From Candidatus Peribacteria bacterium RIFOXYB1_FULL_54_35 (GTDB taxonomy: Bacteria > Patescibacteriota > Gracilibacteria > Peribacterales > Peribacteraceae), in contig MFYJ01000011.1 of assembly GCA_001787755.1 (NCBI GenBank), forward strand, positions 174,436 to 238,435: 64,000 nt of DNA. Direction: 5' to 3'. Shown here one piece after another: positions 46,908 to 56,702 of the stretch. Below the pieces are notes generated by a model. The model ran no database searches. It had not been told where the DNA came from and worked only from the letters and a program-made list of their open reading frames with translations. Position 1 is the stretch's first letter. The number at the start of each line of letters is the position of its first letter. Made by a program: the position numbers and the translations under genes.

Positions 46908-47510
46908 TTACTTGGGGCGGATAGGGCCCTTCCGGAGGACTTCTATAGAGCCGCCAACAAGGTTCACCACACTGGAGCTTGCTACTTTCTTTAGAGCCCC
47001 GGAGTCCAGGAGAAGATCCGGTTTCCGCGTTTTGTGCAGGAATTGATTTTCAATTTCTTGCGAAGAATAGGTATTGGGTTGGCCGTGCACGTTTGCGGAT
47101 GTCGTACTCAACGGTGCACCGAATGCCCGCACAAGAGCTATTGCAACGGGATGTGGGGAAATCCGTATGCCCAGGGTGTCGTTCCCTGCCGGGGTGGCAA
47201 AAATACGCCTGCCAGGCAGGAGAGGCAGCACGAGAGTAAGAGGGCCGGGCAGGTGCGCATGGGCGAGTTGCTCAGCCAGTTCATTCCATTCAACGTACAT
47301 TTTTGCCTGTTCGATACTCTCAAAGAGGGCGCTCACGGGTATGTGTTCTGGGCGCTCCTTGAGTGTGAATACTGTCCGAACGGCCCTCTGATTTCCCAGG
47401 TCGCACGCGAGGCCGTAGCAGGTTTCTGTGGCGTGCGCGACGGTCCCGCCGGCCCGCAAAATGCTCACTGCCCTCTCGATGCTCTCTGGTGAAGGAGAAG
47501 CTATTTCCAT
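46908..47510 (-). CDS. tsaC: Threonylcarbamoyl-AMP synthase
   Basis: 200 residues, YrdC/Sua5 family. Makes threonylcarbamoyl-AMP for t6A at position 37 of ANN-decoding tRNAs. HATETCYGLACDL, KERPEHIPVSALF, LPGPLTLVLP and STTSANVHGQP are the family motifs. Starts one nucleotide after the dnaE stop, so it is co-transcribed with it. Confidence 0.93.
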   Translation of the reverse strand: MEIASPSPESIERAVSILRAGGTVAHATETCYGLACDLGNQRAVRTVFTLKERPEHIPVSALFESIEQAKMYVEWNELAEQLAHAHLPGPLTLVLPLLPGRRIFATPAGNDTLGIRISPHPVAIALVRAFGAPLSTTSANVHGQPNTYSSQEIENQFLHKTRKPDLLLDSGALKKVASSSVVNLVGGSIEVLRKGPIRPK

Positions 47511-50500
47511 TTACTGTACAGGGGTTTCGTAACGTTTCAGCACCTCTTCTATTTTCTGCTCCAGTACCGTTGAAGTGTTGATCGTCAGCGGGAGGGGCAC
47601 GATCTGGTCTCCGATTTTCAGCTGGACTTTTTCTTTCCCGGGAAATTTCTCAAGCACCGCTTTGAGATCCAGAAGCATTTTTTTGGGTGCTCGTGCGGGG
47701 AGCGGGATCGTGTAGATACGGATCTCTGTTTTCGAGGGGTCTGTTTCTTCACTAGGATTCGCAGCAGGAACCGGTTTTGCTCCAGGATTCTCTATCGCAC
47801 TCAGCACATCTTCCATGCGCATCCCTTCCAAAATCCAGCGCCCGAGGGGGCCGACGAAATCATCTGCTTCATCCTCTTGCTGCAGCGTCACAGTTTCTCC
47901 GGCAATGACATTACCCTCCTCATCCACCATCTCGATTTTCTCTTCTTCGCTGAATGGCCTGTTCATTGTCGGCATCCCGCGCTTTGCGGACGCTTCATCG
48001 TAAAATCCGGACTCTTTCGCATTGTCTATGATGCGGTTGAGAGTGGTGTGTTTGACAGTATCGGCACGCAATTGCAGTTGCCCCGCGCGGAGATCCAGTA
48101 TGCCTTCCACCACCAGAAAGGCATCTGGTGCCTCCAAAACATGTGCTACCTCCGCATAGGTGCGCGGGAAGAGCGTCACTTCTATTTTCCCTGTCGGGTC
48201 TTCAAGGAAGAGGATCGCCATCGTATCTCCTTTCTTGGTCGTGATTTTTTTCACCCCTTCCTGGATGCCTGCGAGTTTTATTTTTTTCCCTACATCTGCT
48301 TTGGTGAGCTGATCGACGAGCATGGCTTTCTTCCCTATGTACTTTTTCAGACCTGCGAGGGGATGGCTTGAAACGTACATGCCCAGCGTTTCTTTCTCCC
48401 ACTGCAGTTTTTCGAGCGGGCTGGCTGGTACCGTTTCGGGGAATTCGATCTCCGGGTCTTCCTGCGGTACTTCCATGCGGCCGAAGAGGTCAGTTTGCGC
48501 ACTGTTCACATCTCCGCAGGATTTTGCGTAGTCAGCAATAATCTGGTAATGCTCCACCAGTGCTCTGCGTTCGCCGAGTGAATCAAGCGCCCCTGCCTTA
48601 GCCAGTGCCTCTATCGTTTTCTTGTTGAGAATTTTCGCAGGGACCCTTCGGGCGAAATCCGCGATGCTGGCAAATTTTTGGCCCTTCTCCCGCACATCTA
48701 TTATCTGCTGCACAGAGCTATCGCCGATGCCTTTGATGGCTGTGAGTCCGAAACGGATGGCCCCATGGCTATTGTGGTGGGGAATAGCAGTGAAGTGCCG
48801 GAGAGATTCGTTGATGTCCGGTGGGAGAACATCTATGCCCATGGCACGGCACTCTTCGATCTCTATCATGACCCGGTCCGTCCGCTGTGCATCGCTGCTC
48901 AGGAGGGCTGCCATGAACTGTATGGGATAGTTTGCCTTGAGGTACGCCGTTTCGTAGGCGATTCGTGCGTATCCGGCAGCGTGAGATTTATTGAAGCCGT
49001 ACCCCGCGAACGGAGTGATCACGTCGTCAAAAATCTTCTCGGCGAGCTTCTTTTCATACTCCTTTGCCGTGGCTCCCCTGATGAATTTCTCACGCTGGGC
49101 ATCCAGTTCCGATTTAATCTTCTTCCCTATGGCACGCCGGAGGAGATCTGCCTCACCGAGTGAGTATCCTGCGAACACCTGTGCTATTTGCAGGATTTGT
49201 TCCTGGTAGATTCCAATGCCGTATGTGGGTTCGAGTATTGCCTTGAGGGCGTTGTGCAAATACTGCACCTGCTCTTTGCCGTTCTTGCGCTTGATGTAAC
49301 TGGGGATCCATTCCATTGGTCCCGGACGGTAGAGCGAAACCATGGCGGTAATATCCTCGAACTGCGTGGGCTTGAGTTGCTTTAAGTACCGTCTCATGCC
49401 TCCGGATTCCAGCTGGAAGACGCCGGTGGTATCGCCGCGCTGCAGCAGGGCAAATGTCTCTTCGTCATTCAGGGGGATGGCGGAAATATCCAGCTTCTTC
49501 TCCTCCGTGCGTTCGATAATTTCCAGCGTGGTTTGAATGACCGTGAGGTTCGTGAGCCCGAGAAAATCCATTTTTAACAGCCCCAATGCCTCAAGCGGTT
49601 TTGCAGAACTCTGTGTAATGAGTATGTTGTCATCCTTCGGTGCCCGTTGGAGTGCCGTATACCGCATGGCCGGTTTTTCCGTGATGAGCACGCCGCAGGC
49701 ATGCACCGAAACATGCCTGGCTTTCCCTTCCAGCTTCAGCGCCGTATCGATGATTTTCCGGTATGTCTCATTGCTCTCGTATGCGGCTTTGAGTTCCTGA
49801 GTTTGCAGCGCCTCTTCCAGCGTTGTCCCAGGCCGTTCCGGGATGAGTTTGGCAAGCATATTCATTTCAAGGAATGGCACACCATAAGCGCGTCCGACGT
49901 CCTTCACCGCTGCCCGGGCAGCGAGTGTCCCGAAGGTGCAGATCTGTACCACGTGGTCTTCTCCGTACTTCTTCCGTACGTATTCAAGCACTTCGTCCCG
50001 CCTTGTGTCTGCGAAGTCCACATCTATGTCCGGCATGCTGATGCGTTCCGGATTCAGGAAACGCCCAAAGAGCAGGCCATGTTCCAGGGGATCGAGCGTG
50101 GTGATATCCAGGCAGTATGAAACGAGAGAGCCTGCAGCGGAACCGCGCCCCGGCCCCACAGTGATGCCTCTCCTTTTTGCTTCCTGGATGAAGTCTGACA
50201 CGATGAGGAAATAGCCGGAGAATCCCATCTGCTCTATAACCTTAAGCTCATATTCCAGTCTGTCTTGCTCCTCTTTCGTTGCCCGGGGGTAGCGCTTTTT
50301 AAACCCTTCTCCTACCAGTTCGCGGAGATGTGCTTTCTCGTCTTTCTTTCCGGGGACAGGAAAGCTGGGAATCTGGTATGTCCCAAATATTAATTCCACG
50401 TTGCAGCGGTCTGCGATAATTTTTGTGTTCTCCAGCGCCTCCGGGATGTGTTCAAATGCTTTCTCCACCTCGTGGAACGGACGCATGGAAAAATCTGAAT

Positions 50501-51227
50501 CGCGCATGGAAAAGCGGCTTGGGTCGTCTATGTGCGCATTTTTCTGGATGCAGAGCAGCACGTCGTGTGCTTCTGCATCCTGCGTGCGGCAGTAATGGCT
50601 GTTGCAGGTGGCGACAACAGGGACGCCCAGTTCTTTCCCCCATTTGATGAGTTGCTGGTTTACTTCCGCCTGTCCGTTCACGTTCGGGAGATCCATCAAT
50701 TCAAAGTACAAGTTCTCTTCTCCGAAGTACGAGCGATACTCCTTCACGAGCTGGGTGATTCTTGCGTCATCTTCTGCCAGTGCGGCTTGCGGGAGGGCTC
50801 CGCTGATGGGGCCGCTCAGAGCGATGAGGCCCCTGCCGAACTCGCTGAGGAGCTCCCTGTCCACGCGCGGTTTGTAGTACATGCCTTCCAATGCCGCCTT
50901 TGTTGCAAGCTGCAGGAGATTTTCATATCCCTCCTGCGTTTCAGCGAGGAGAACGAGCGGGTACCGCTTGGTATCTATGCCGCTCTCCTTATCGTGCCGG
51001 GTTCGCACGGCAACATATGTTTCCAGCCCCAGGATGGGGCGTATGTCATGTTTATGAGCGTACTGGTAGAACTCAATGAGTCCGTATGTGTACCCCTTAT
51101 CTGCGAGGCCTACCGCTGATTGCCCGAGTTCCTTCGCGCGGAGTATCACTTCTTCCGGGCTGGGGAGCCCCTCGAGGAGAGAGTAGGTGCTGTGGCAGTG
51201 GAGGTGGACGAAATCGCTGCTTTTCAT
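47511..51227 (-). CDS. dnaE: DNA polymerase III alpha subunit
   Basis: 1238 residues. N-terminal PHP domain (HLHCHSTYSLLEGLPSPEE, ILGLETYVA). The palm catalytic Asp are in PDIDVDFADTRRDEV, preceded by VGPGRGSAAGSLVSY. A helix-hairpin-helix region follows, then an OB-fold near 990-1090 (KIKLAGIQEGVKKITTKKGDTMAILFLED). The C-terminal 170 residues are Glu/Pro-rich. No separate epsilon exonuclease is seen here. TACACT lies 11 nt before the ATG. Confidence 0.97.
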   Translation of the reverse strand: MKSSDFVHLHCHSTYSLLEGLPSPEEVILRAKELGQSAVGLADKGYTYGLIEFYQYAHKHDIRPILGLETYVAVRTRHDKESGIDTKRYPLVLLAETQEGYENLLQLATKAALEGMYYKPRVDRELLSEFGRGLIALSGPISGALPQAALAEDDARITQLVKEYRSYFGEENLYFELMDLPNVNGQAEVNQQLIKWGKELGVPVVATCNSHYCRTQDAEAHDVLLCIQKNAHIDDPSRFSMRDSDFSMRPFHEVEKAFEHIPEALENTKIIADRCNVELIFGTYQIPSFPVPGKKDEKAHLRELVGEGFKKRYPRATKEEQDRLEYELKVIEQMGFSGYFLIVSDFIQEAKRRGITVGPGRGSAAGSLVSYCLDITTLDPLEHGLLFGRFLNPERISMPDIDVDFADTRRDEVLEYVRKKYGEDHVVQICTFGTLAARAAVKDVGRAYGVPFLEMNMLAKLIPERPGTTLEEALQTQELKAAYESNETYRKIIDTALKLEGKARHVSVHACGVLITEKPAMRYTALQRAPKDDNILITQSSAKPLEALGLLKMDFLGLTNLTVIQTTLEIIERTEEKKLDISAIPLNDEETFALLQRGDTTGVFQLESGGMRRYLKQLKPTQFEDITAMVSLYRPGPMEWIPSYIKRKNGKEQVQYLHNALKAILEPTYGIGIYQEQILQIAQVFAGYSLGEADLLRRAIGKKIKSELDAQREKFIRGATAKEYEKKLAEKIFDDVITPFAGYGFNKSHAAGYARIAYETAYLKANYPIQFMAALLSSDAQRTDRVMIEIEECRAMGIDVLPPDINESLRHFTAIPHHNSHGAIRFGLTAIKGIGDSSVQQIIDVREKGQKFASIADFARRVPAKILNKKTIEALAKAGALDSLGERRALVEHYQIIADYAKSCGDVNSAQTDLFGRMEVPQEDPEIEFPETVPASPLEKLQWEKETLGMYVSSHPLAGLKKYIGKKAMLVDQLTKADVGKKIKLAGIQEGVKKITTKKGDTMAILFLEDPTGKIEVTLFPRTYAEVAHVLEAPDAFLVVEGILDLRAGQLQLRADTVKHTTLNRIIDNAKESGFYDEASAKRGMPTMNRPFSEEEKIEMVDEEGNVIAGETVTLQQEDEADDFVGPLGRWILEGMRMEDVLSAIENPGAKPVPAANPSEETDPSKTEIRIYTIPLPARAPKKMLLDLKAVLEKFPGKEKVQLKIGDQIVPLPLTINTSTVLEQKIEEVLKRYETPVQ

Positions 51228-51370
51228 GCGAGGAAATGAGTGTACCAGAGGAGCTTATAGCTTGTTAGCTTCATTAGCTGCATTAGGGATTTGGATTTTG
51301 ATCTGGTTCCTTGTTCCCTTTCCTAACAAGCTAATGCAGCTATAAACCTATAAGCCTAAAACTATCATCC
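51228..51370. repeat. Long inverted AGCT-type repeat upstream of dnaE
   Basis: AGCTTGTTAG (51259-51268) pairs with CTAACAAGCT (51323-51332). TAGCTGCATTAG (51275-51286) is perfectly complementary to CTAATGCAGCTA (51331-51342). The arms overlap, so two alternative hairpins are possible. The sequence belongs to the AGCT-heptad family seen at 1708, 10839 and 46825. Confidence 0.6.
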
Positions 51371-51820
51371 TCATGAACCACAGGTGGCATCCAGGACAGG
51401 AGAGCATACTTTGATAAAGCTCCCCACACGGTATATCCGGTAGCCAGAGAGAGTCGAACCTGTTTCATTTGGATCAATAGGAATGTTCACGAGGTACGTA
51501 CCATTCGTACTGAGGGCGGAAAGGTCGTAGCCTCCCGCAGTGACTGTGCAGTCATTGCCGGTCACCGTGTCCTGGCAAATGGGGAGGGCATTGCTTATGC
51601 CTGTGGGGATGCCCGGGAGAGAGTTGCCGTCAATAATGTACTGCACTGCAGCATTCTCTATTTCGCGTAACGAAACCCTTCTGTCTGCTCTCCGCGCATC
51701 ACTCAATTGCTTTGTGGGATTGAGTGCTGCGATGACGATCGCTGCGAGAATTGCAATGATGCCAAGCACCAGCAGGATTTCCATAAGAGTGAAACCGGGG
51801 CGCAGACGGGTGTGTTGCAT
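51371..51820 (-). CDS. Type IV pilin (major-pilin-like)
   Basis: 149 residues. A leader of about 9 residues and cleavage at G|F in RPGFTLMEILLVLGIIAILAAIVI, with Glu at mature position 5. The alpha-1 helix continues (ALNPTKQLSDARRADRRVSLREIENAAVQYI). The head contains four cysteines, two of them close to the C-terminus (VCSPVLDATCG) and two in ICQDTVTGNDC. It is the most pilin-like protein in the window, downstream of the large secreted-protein operon. PilD at 11598 would process it. Confidence 0.88.
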   Translation of the reverse strand: MQHTRLRPGFTLMEILLVLGIIAILAAIVIAALNPTKQLSDARRADRRVSLREIENAAVQYIIDGNSLPGIPTGISNALPICQDTVTGNDCTVTAGGYDLSALSTNGTYLVNIPIDPNETGSTLSGYRIYRVGSFIKVCSPVLDATCGS

Positions 51821-51886
51821 GGGAGAAGGGGGATGCGCTCAGGAGTGTACGCCGCTTTCCTTCCAGGAGGCAAAAGAATGTGCTGC

Positions 51887-53461
51887 CTAGAATGATTCGC
51901 CAACTCCTGCTGCCCCCCTGCAGGTTTCATGGTGCGCCGGGTTACCCTTGTATGCTCCGGAGACATAGGGGAAGCAGGAATCTTCGAAATTTATTTTCAG
52001 CATGCGGTCGATCATTTTGTTGCAGGGGCGGAATACACAGGTCCTGCGCAGGAAGAAACCAAGTTTTGTCGTGAAACTTCGTATTCCCCTGCCCCTCTGG
52101 CTTGCGAGTGTGTAGAACTCGATCATGGTTCCCCGGAGAGGCTCTGTGAGCAGGAGTATCTGCTGTTGGGTATCTCCTGCCTGGATGACAGGCTTCGTTT
52201 CGTGCCCTGCCTGTTCGATGTTCCAGAGACCGAAGTAGGAACGCACAACGCTGCGGAATATTTTCTTTATCATTCCCATGTTCTGTTCCCGCGCCTCAGC
52301 GTCGGTGCGCTCGGTAGTTCCTGGGGGGTATTCAGTGGGAAGCTTTAGGTAGTCTGCCTGGTCGCGGGTCTCTCCCCACCAGAGCAGTTGGTCGTAGAGG
52401 CCGCGGACAAGAAAGATTTCATCGCTCGTGAGGAAGAATGGTCCCCGAAGTTCCCATTTCGCAGCCCCTTCCGGCCACTGTGGCGGAGGATCAAATTCCG
52501 TGGCAGGAGGATTGTAAATCTCATCTGTATAGCTGCATCCTTCCCGGGTTCTGTGTGTGCGGCTGAGCACAGCGAGGAAGGTGCTCAGGTTCGGCGGGGG
52601 ACGACCGACAGCGGCGAAAATCTGCTGAGTAATACTTGCGATGTAGGAGATGCTGTTAAGGAAGGCATCTCGATCACTCTCAAAGGCAGCGAGCGCATCC
52701 CGCTCTGCCTGAATGGGAGGGTGACCACCCGAGGAAACGGCATCGAGTGCAGCGAGGTCACACCCGTACCCCATCACTGTCGGGGGCAGGTAGTCGGAAT
52801 GGAACGGGCAGACCCGTTCCTTCGGTGGCAAGAAGGGTGGCTGCTCACAAACCGGGTGTGCACCGCAGTCCTCTGCTGTCTTGTAGGCAAGGCCATTGTT
52901 TGCGATACAGGTGGCTCTGTCTTGCTCGGTGCAAATGGCAGGATCTGTCTCGTAGGGGCAGCACCAGGTGAGGGTATCAAAGATGTAGTACCAGTTGAAC
53001 CGGGGGTCCTCATAGTGAATGTCTCTTGCCCCGCGGATGAGGTGGCGGTAGCGGTCATTCAAAAAACGCGCCATGCTCTGGAGCCGGACAATGTCATAGA
53101 TGCGTCTGTCTTTGAAAGCATTCCGCGTTTCGGTTCGTACATCTTCCAGTTTTTGCTCAAGGATGAGGAGATCAAGGTGCAGGCAGGGACTGATTTTATA
53201 CACGTCTCTCTGGTGTTCCACGATGCGGAGGTCCGTATCGACAAGCTCAAGGAATGCTGTGCTGATGCGGAGGAGCCAGTCGAAGAAAATGAAGTTGTAA
53301 TTTGAAGCCGAGCCCCCTGGCAGGTTGCCCATTCCGTTGTCAATGCGATCCAGAATTGGCTGCACATAGTGCTGGGAAATAGGTGTCATAGTCAGGGCAT
53401 GAGCACTTGTGGTGGAGAGGAGGACAGAGAGGCCGACAAGTAGTGAACAGAGGCGCTTCAT
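51887..53461 (-). CDS. Secreted Cys-rich protein A (unknown family)
   Basis: 524 residues. Signal peptide MKRLCSLLVGLSVLLSTTSAHA. The mature part is helical at first (residues 60-160, including LEQKLEDV at 101-108) and then rich in Cys (CCPYETDPAIC, CGAHPVCEQPP, RRTCVFRPCNK). No recognised domain. Last of five secreted proteins in one operon; directly follows the gene at 53462 with no gap (0 nt). Shares LEQKLED with the 853-codon gene upstream, which hints at distant paralogy. Downstream is the pilin gene. Confidence 0.6.
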   Translation of the reverse strand: MKRLCSLLVGLSVLLSTTSAHALTMTPISQHYVQPILDRIDNGMGNLPGGSASNYNFIFFDWLLRISTAFLELVDTDLRIVEHQRDVYKISPCLHLDLLILEQKLEDVRTETRNAFKDRRIYDIVRLQSMARFLNDRYRHLIRGARDIHYEDPRFNWYYIFDTLTWCCPYETDPAICTEQDRATCIANNGLAYKTAEDCGAHPVCEQPPFLPPKERVCPFHSDYLPPTVMGYGCDLAALDAVSSGGHPPIQAERDALAAFESDRDAFLNSISYIASITQQIFAAVGRPPPNLSTFLAVLSRTHRTREGCSYTDEIYNPPATEFDPPPQWPEGAAKWELRGPFFLTSDEIFLVRGLYDQLLWWGETRDQADYLKLPTEYPPGTTERTDAEAREQNMGMIKKIFRSVVRSYFGLWNIEQAGHETKPVIQAGDTQQQILLLTEPLRGTMIEFYTLASQRGRGIRSFTTKLGFFLRRTCVFRPCNKMIDRMLKINFEDSCFPYVSGAYKGNPAHHETCRGAAGVGESF

Positions 53462-55897
53462 TTATGAACGGGTTGCATTGCGTTTACACATATCGGGAGG
53501 GAACTCGGTGTTTTCCATAGCCGTGAGCAGGTCAACAGCGTCTTGTATAAGCTCCTGAAAGGCGTGGAGAGCGGGACCGAGGTATTGGACGAGTACTTGT
53601 GTTCCTGCGCGGCTCCCAACGGCTGGTGCAGCGCCCTCTATAAGTGAGCGCATGGATTCCTGTTCATTCGACTGGTCGAGAAGGCTTTCCCAGAAGTGCA
53701 AGTATTCCTTTGTGGGAAGTCGCAGGCGTCTGCGTGGATCAAAGCTGCATTGGACTGGTGGAGTGCGGGTCGGGAGGCCATTGATCTGGCAGAGGAAATT
53801 GTCCATCTGCCGTGCGAGGAGGGCGGGGCGGTAGGGGGGGAGAGGCAGACTCAATTGCGGTGGAGTGAAGAGGAAAGCTCCCCAGTTTGGATCTTCTTCT
53901 GTATCTGAGTCCCAGGGGAATGCTTCATCTTCCACGGTGAGCGGCATCCGTCCGGGAATCATCCGGTGCCTTTCAAAAGATTCTTCCACGCACTGGCCGA
54001 TCATGCAGGCGTTGTTTCCAATGGTGTTGACATATTTCGTTTCGCATTTTGGAGTGCATACCTGCGGCAGAGAGTTTTTTATTTTCTGCACCCGCGCGTC
54101 CGGGTTACTCACTGCGTCAGCGCAGGAGGTGGCCAGGCCCATTGTTGCTGCATTGGTTTGGACGTACTGTCCGATTTCAATAAAAACCTGCGCGGGGTCA
54201 AAATTCGGGGGGTATTGCACACAGACAGGATCGAAGGACCCGGGCGTGCCGCAGCTATAGTTTGTGAGGAGCGCGGCGCATGTAGGGGTATTAGTATTCA
54301 CTGCTCCCAGCACGCCGTCTTCCGCCATCGCATCACAGGAGGCGAGATATGCTTGATACTCGAAGGCGCAGCAACCATCTGGTGAATTGTAGATTTCTGT
54401 CTGCATGTTATTCGTACCCATCGGGCTGTCGCACATTTGCTGCGCACGCACCAGTCCGTGGATGTAGAGATACGTGGAGAGTTCGGGTATAGATGAGTTG
54501 AGGCAGACCTGTATGCGTCCATCTATTTCCTTAGGTAGTGTGAAGCCTTCCGTTGGCCCACAGGGGCCGCAGAACGTATCAATGTAGCAATTGCTGCACC
54601 AATCTGGTTCCAGATCTGGATCTATGCCTGGGGTGTCTGTCCCCGTTTTCAGCCCCTGAGTCTCTCCCCGCCAACCTCCTTCATTGCAGATATTGGGGCC
54701 GGCTTCTGTCCATCTGTACGGTGCTTCCATGTCGGGGGTTTTACAGCCGATGAGATGGATGTCCTCTTCTGTGGCTGTGCTGCCCGGGTCTACAGGACAC
54801 CGGATGGAATCGACGGGACGGCAGAGGTATCCGCGTTTCGCGAAGGGATGTGAACAGATGCCTTCGTCTTTCTCTGGGTCCTCTAACTCCGGAGGGTACG
54901 TGCCGCCGAGAATTGCCGTGGTAGCAGAGTCGCAAGGGGGTTCCGGCTGTGCGTAGCTGCGGCTCCCCGAGCAGTCGAGTGATGGCAGCACGGGATCGAG
55001 GTGCATATGCCACATGAGGCCGACGTCATCTTTCCGCACCCAGATGTACACACTGAGGTCGTCGAGTATTTTCGTGGGGAATAATACGATTTCATTTGGT
55101 TTGAGCGGAGGATCGTAGGTGAAAGTTTGGACGACATCGTAAATGTCTTCCAGCTTCTGCTCCAGCTGACAGAAACGGGCGCCAAGGAACTGCAGTTCTG
55201 TCCCGTCTCCAAGCTTATCGTTGCCGCATCCTCCTTCCTCGTTCTTCACATACTGGAACCCATGGCGATACCGCCAGACGGCTCCCACAAACTGTTCCCG
55301 GTCTTCTTTTGCCCCGGCTCCGGTCTTGAGACTGCTCAGTTCGGATTCCACCGCATTGAAGTAGGGTGTCATGTCTACCTCGTATGTCTTGCCACGGACT
55401 TTTATTTCTGCGATGGGGCTTTGTATGAGGTCGGTATCCCCCTGCCATATTTCCACAATACTGGGCAGCCTGGACATGATGGCTACGGGGCGCCCGGCGT
55501 AGTAATCCACTCCCGCTTCAAAGCTTAAGGCTGCGAGCTGCAGGTCGCGCACGGCTTGCTGCAGCCAGGCGTTCTTCTCCACGAGCGTGTGCACGAGTTG
55601 CTGGTACCCCAGGCATTCCTGCTCGTCTATAGGACTCTTCTCCGGATCGCTCGGGCGGCAGATTTCCATGTGCTGTTCCTGCAGTGCCAGATCTACGTCC
55701 GTGTTCGCAAAGAGCGGGAGATACTTTCTCGGATAGATATTCGTGACAAAGCGCTCTATGGTGATTTCGGACTCTTCTTTCTTGTACTCGTTGAGTGTGA
55801 ACTGCCGCAGACGCTGGTAGACGGAGTCTTGAGCGTGCACTACAGGGGCAACGCTGACTGCGCAGAGGAGGCCGGCAATGGCGGCGTATTTTCTCAT
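53462..55897 (-). CDS. Secreted Cys-rich protein B (unknown family)
   Basis: 811 residues from ATG 55897 (MRKYAAIAGLLCAVSVAPVVHA, a clean signal peptide); the frame is open upstream to 56023 but that part overlaps the previous gene. The N-terminal third is helical (TLNEYKKEESEITIERFVTNIYP, FCQLEQKLEDIYDVVQ). The middle is very rich in Cys (CCAFEYQAYLASC, CSNCYIDTFCGPCGP). No known domain. It starts 1 nt after the stop of the 55899 gene. Extracellular, probably disulfide-stabilised. Confidence 0.6.
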   Translation of the reverse strand: MRKYAAIAGLLCAVSVAPVVHAQDSVYQRLRQFTLNEYKKEESEITIERFVTNIYPRKYLPLFANTDVDLALQEQHMEICRPSDPEKSPIDEQECLGYQQLVHTLVEKNAWLQQAVRDLQLAALSFEAGVDYYAGRPVAIMSRLPSIVEIWQGDTDLIQSPIAEIKVRGKTYEVDMTPYFNAVESELSSLKTGAGAKEDREQFVGAVWRYRHGFQYVKNEEGGCGNDKLGDGTELQFLGARFCQLEQKLEDIYDVVQTFTYDPPLKPNEIVLFPTKILDDLSVYIWVRKDDVGLMWHMHLDPVLPSLDCSGSRSYAQPEPPCDSATTAILGGTYPPELEDPEKDEGICSHPFAKRGYLCRPVDSIRCPVDPGSTATEEDIHLIGCKTPDMEAPYRWTEAGPNICNEGGWRGETQGLKTGTDTPGIDPDLEPDWCSNCYIDTFCGPCGPTEGFTLPKEIDGRIQVCLNSSIPELSTYLYIHGLVRAQQMCDSPMGTNNMQTEIYNSPDGCCAFEYQAYLASCDAMAEDGVLGAVNTNTPTCAALLTNYSCGTPGSFDPVCVQYPPNFDPAQVFIEIGQYVQTNAATMGLATSCADAVSNPDARVQKIKNSLPQVCTPKCETKYVNTIGNNACMIGQCVEESFERHRMIPGRMPLTVEDEAFPWDSDTEEDPNWGAFLFTPPQLSLPLPPYRPALLARQMDNFLCQINGLPTRTPPVQCSFDPRRRLRLPTKEYLHFWESLLDQSNEQESMRSLIEGAAPAVGSRAGTQVLVQYLGPALHAFQELIQDAVDLLTAMENTEFPPDMCKRNATRS

Positions 55898-55898
55898 T

Positions 55899-56699
55899 CT
55901 ATAGATCTCTGAGGGGGTCTTTCGCATCCCAGCCCTTTGGCATGCAGACACTTGCATCGGCAGCCAGTCCCAAGCCGTTGCGCAAATCCAGAGACGCGCG
56001 CTGCAGGCATTCCAGTTCCACATCTATGGGGCTCAATCGCGTGAGGCTGCTCACGACGACGAGTGCGCGCTCGAGTGCCGGCCTTGCGGTGGCTAACTCC
56101 TGCTCAATGATTCTTTTCCTATATATGATTTCCCTCTCTAAATCCTCAAAGACGAAGTCTTCAAGGACGAACGACATCGGGCCTCCTCCGGCCGCAGCTT
56201 CAAACTTCTCCCGGATGATGTCCATAACGAGGTATGGGTGGAAGTTCTGGTCGAAGAGGGCGCACTCGTAGATGCGCAGGAACTCAAGCAGCACAATTCC
56301 GTAATCATTTCTGTCCAGCATCGCAAGATCCCCCGGGTCCTGCCAGGGCGGGAGCGTACTGGCCAAAGCAGCTAATTTTGACGAGGCGTCGAGAGGGATC
56401 AGCACCTGGTTGAAACATGCAATGTTCGTCGGAGGCTGAAGGTATTCTTCAATAATCTCGTTCACGGCTGTGTGGTATTTCTCGGGCCAGTCTATGAAAG
56501 CATTCGTATTGAAAAACATGGTTGCGTACTGCGCATCATCCCGCGTGCAGGATTCGAGAATGGGATACGGCTCCCACGGATCGGGTGCAGCGAACGATGT
56601 GTCTTTTGATCCCCGTAGGAAGAATATCCCGACTGCCGCTGCGCACAGCAGGGTAGCCAGTATGCGGGAAGAGCCTTTATGGATGCAGAGGAAGCGCAT
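55899..56699 (-). CDS. Secreted protein C (unknown family)
   Basis: 266 residues. N-terminal hydrophobic segment (ILATLLCAAAVGIFFLRG) after a basic start; either a signal peptide or a membrane anchor, since no clear AxA cut is seen before SKDTSFAAP. The rest is helical with a few Cys. FHPYLVMDIIREKFEAAAGG and YRKRIIEQELATARPALERA are the best-ordered parts. No known domain. It sits 3 nt from the gene at 56703 and 1 nt from the gene at 55897. Confidence 0.55.
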   Translation of the reverse strand: MRFLCIHKGSSRILATLLCAAAVGIFFLRGSKDTSFAAPDPWEPYPILESCTRDDAQYATMFFNTNAFIDWPEKYHTAVNEIIEEYLQPPTNIACFNQVLIPLDASSKLAALASTLPPWQDPGDLAMLDRNDYGIVLLEFLRIYECALFDQNFHPYLVMDIIREKFEAAAGGGPMSFVLEDFVFEDLEREIIYRKRIIEQELATARPALERALVVVSSLTRLSPIDVELECLQRASLDLRNGLGLAADASVCMPKGWDAKDPLRDL

Positions 56700-56702
56700 G
56701 TT

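Noticed and set aside
52388..53305. 305-codon plus-strand frame
   Set aside because: Antisense of secreted protein A, which has a proper signal peptide and operon spacing.
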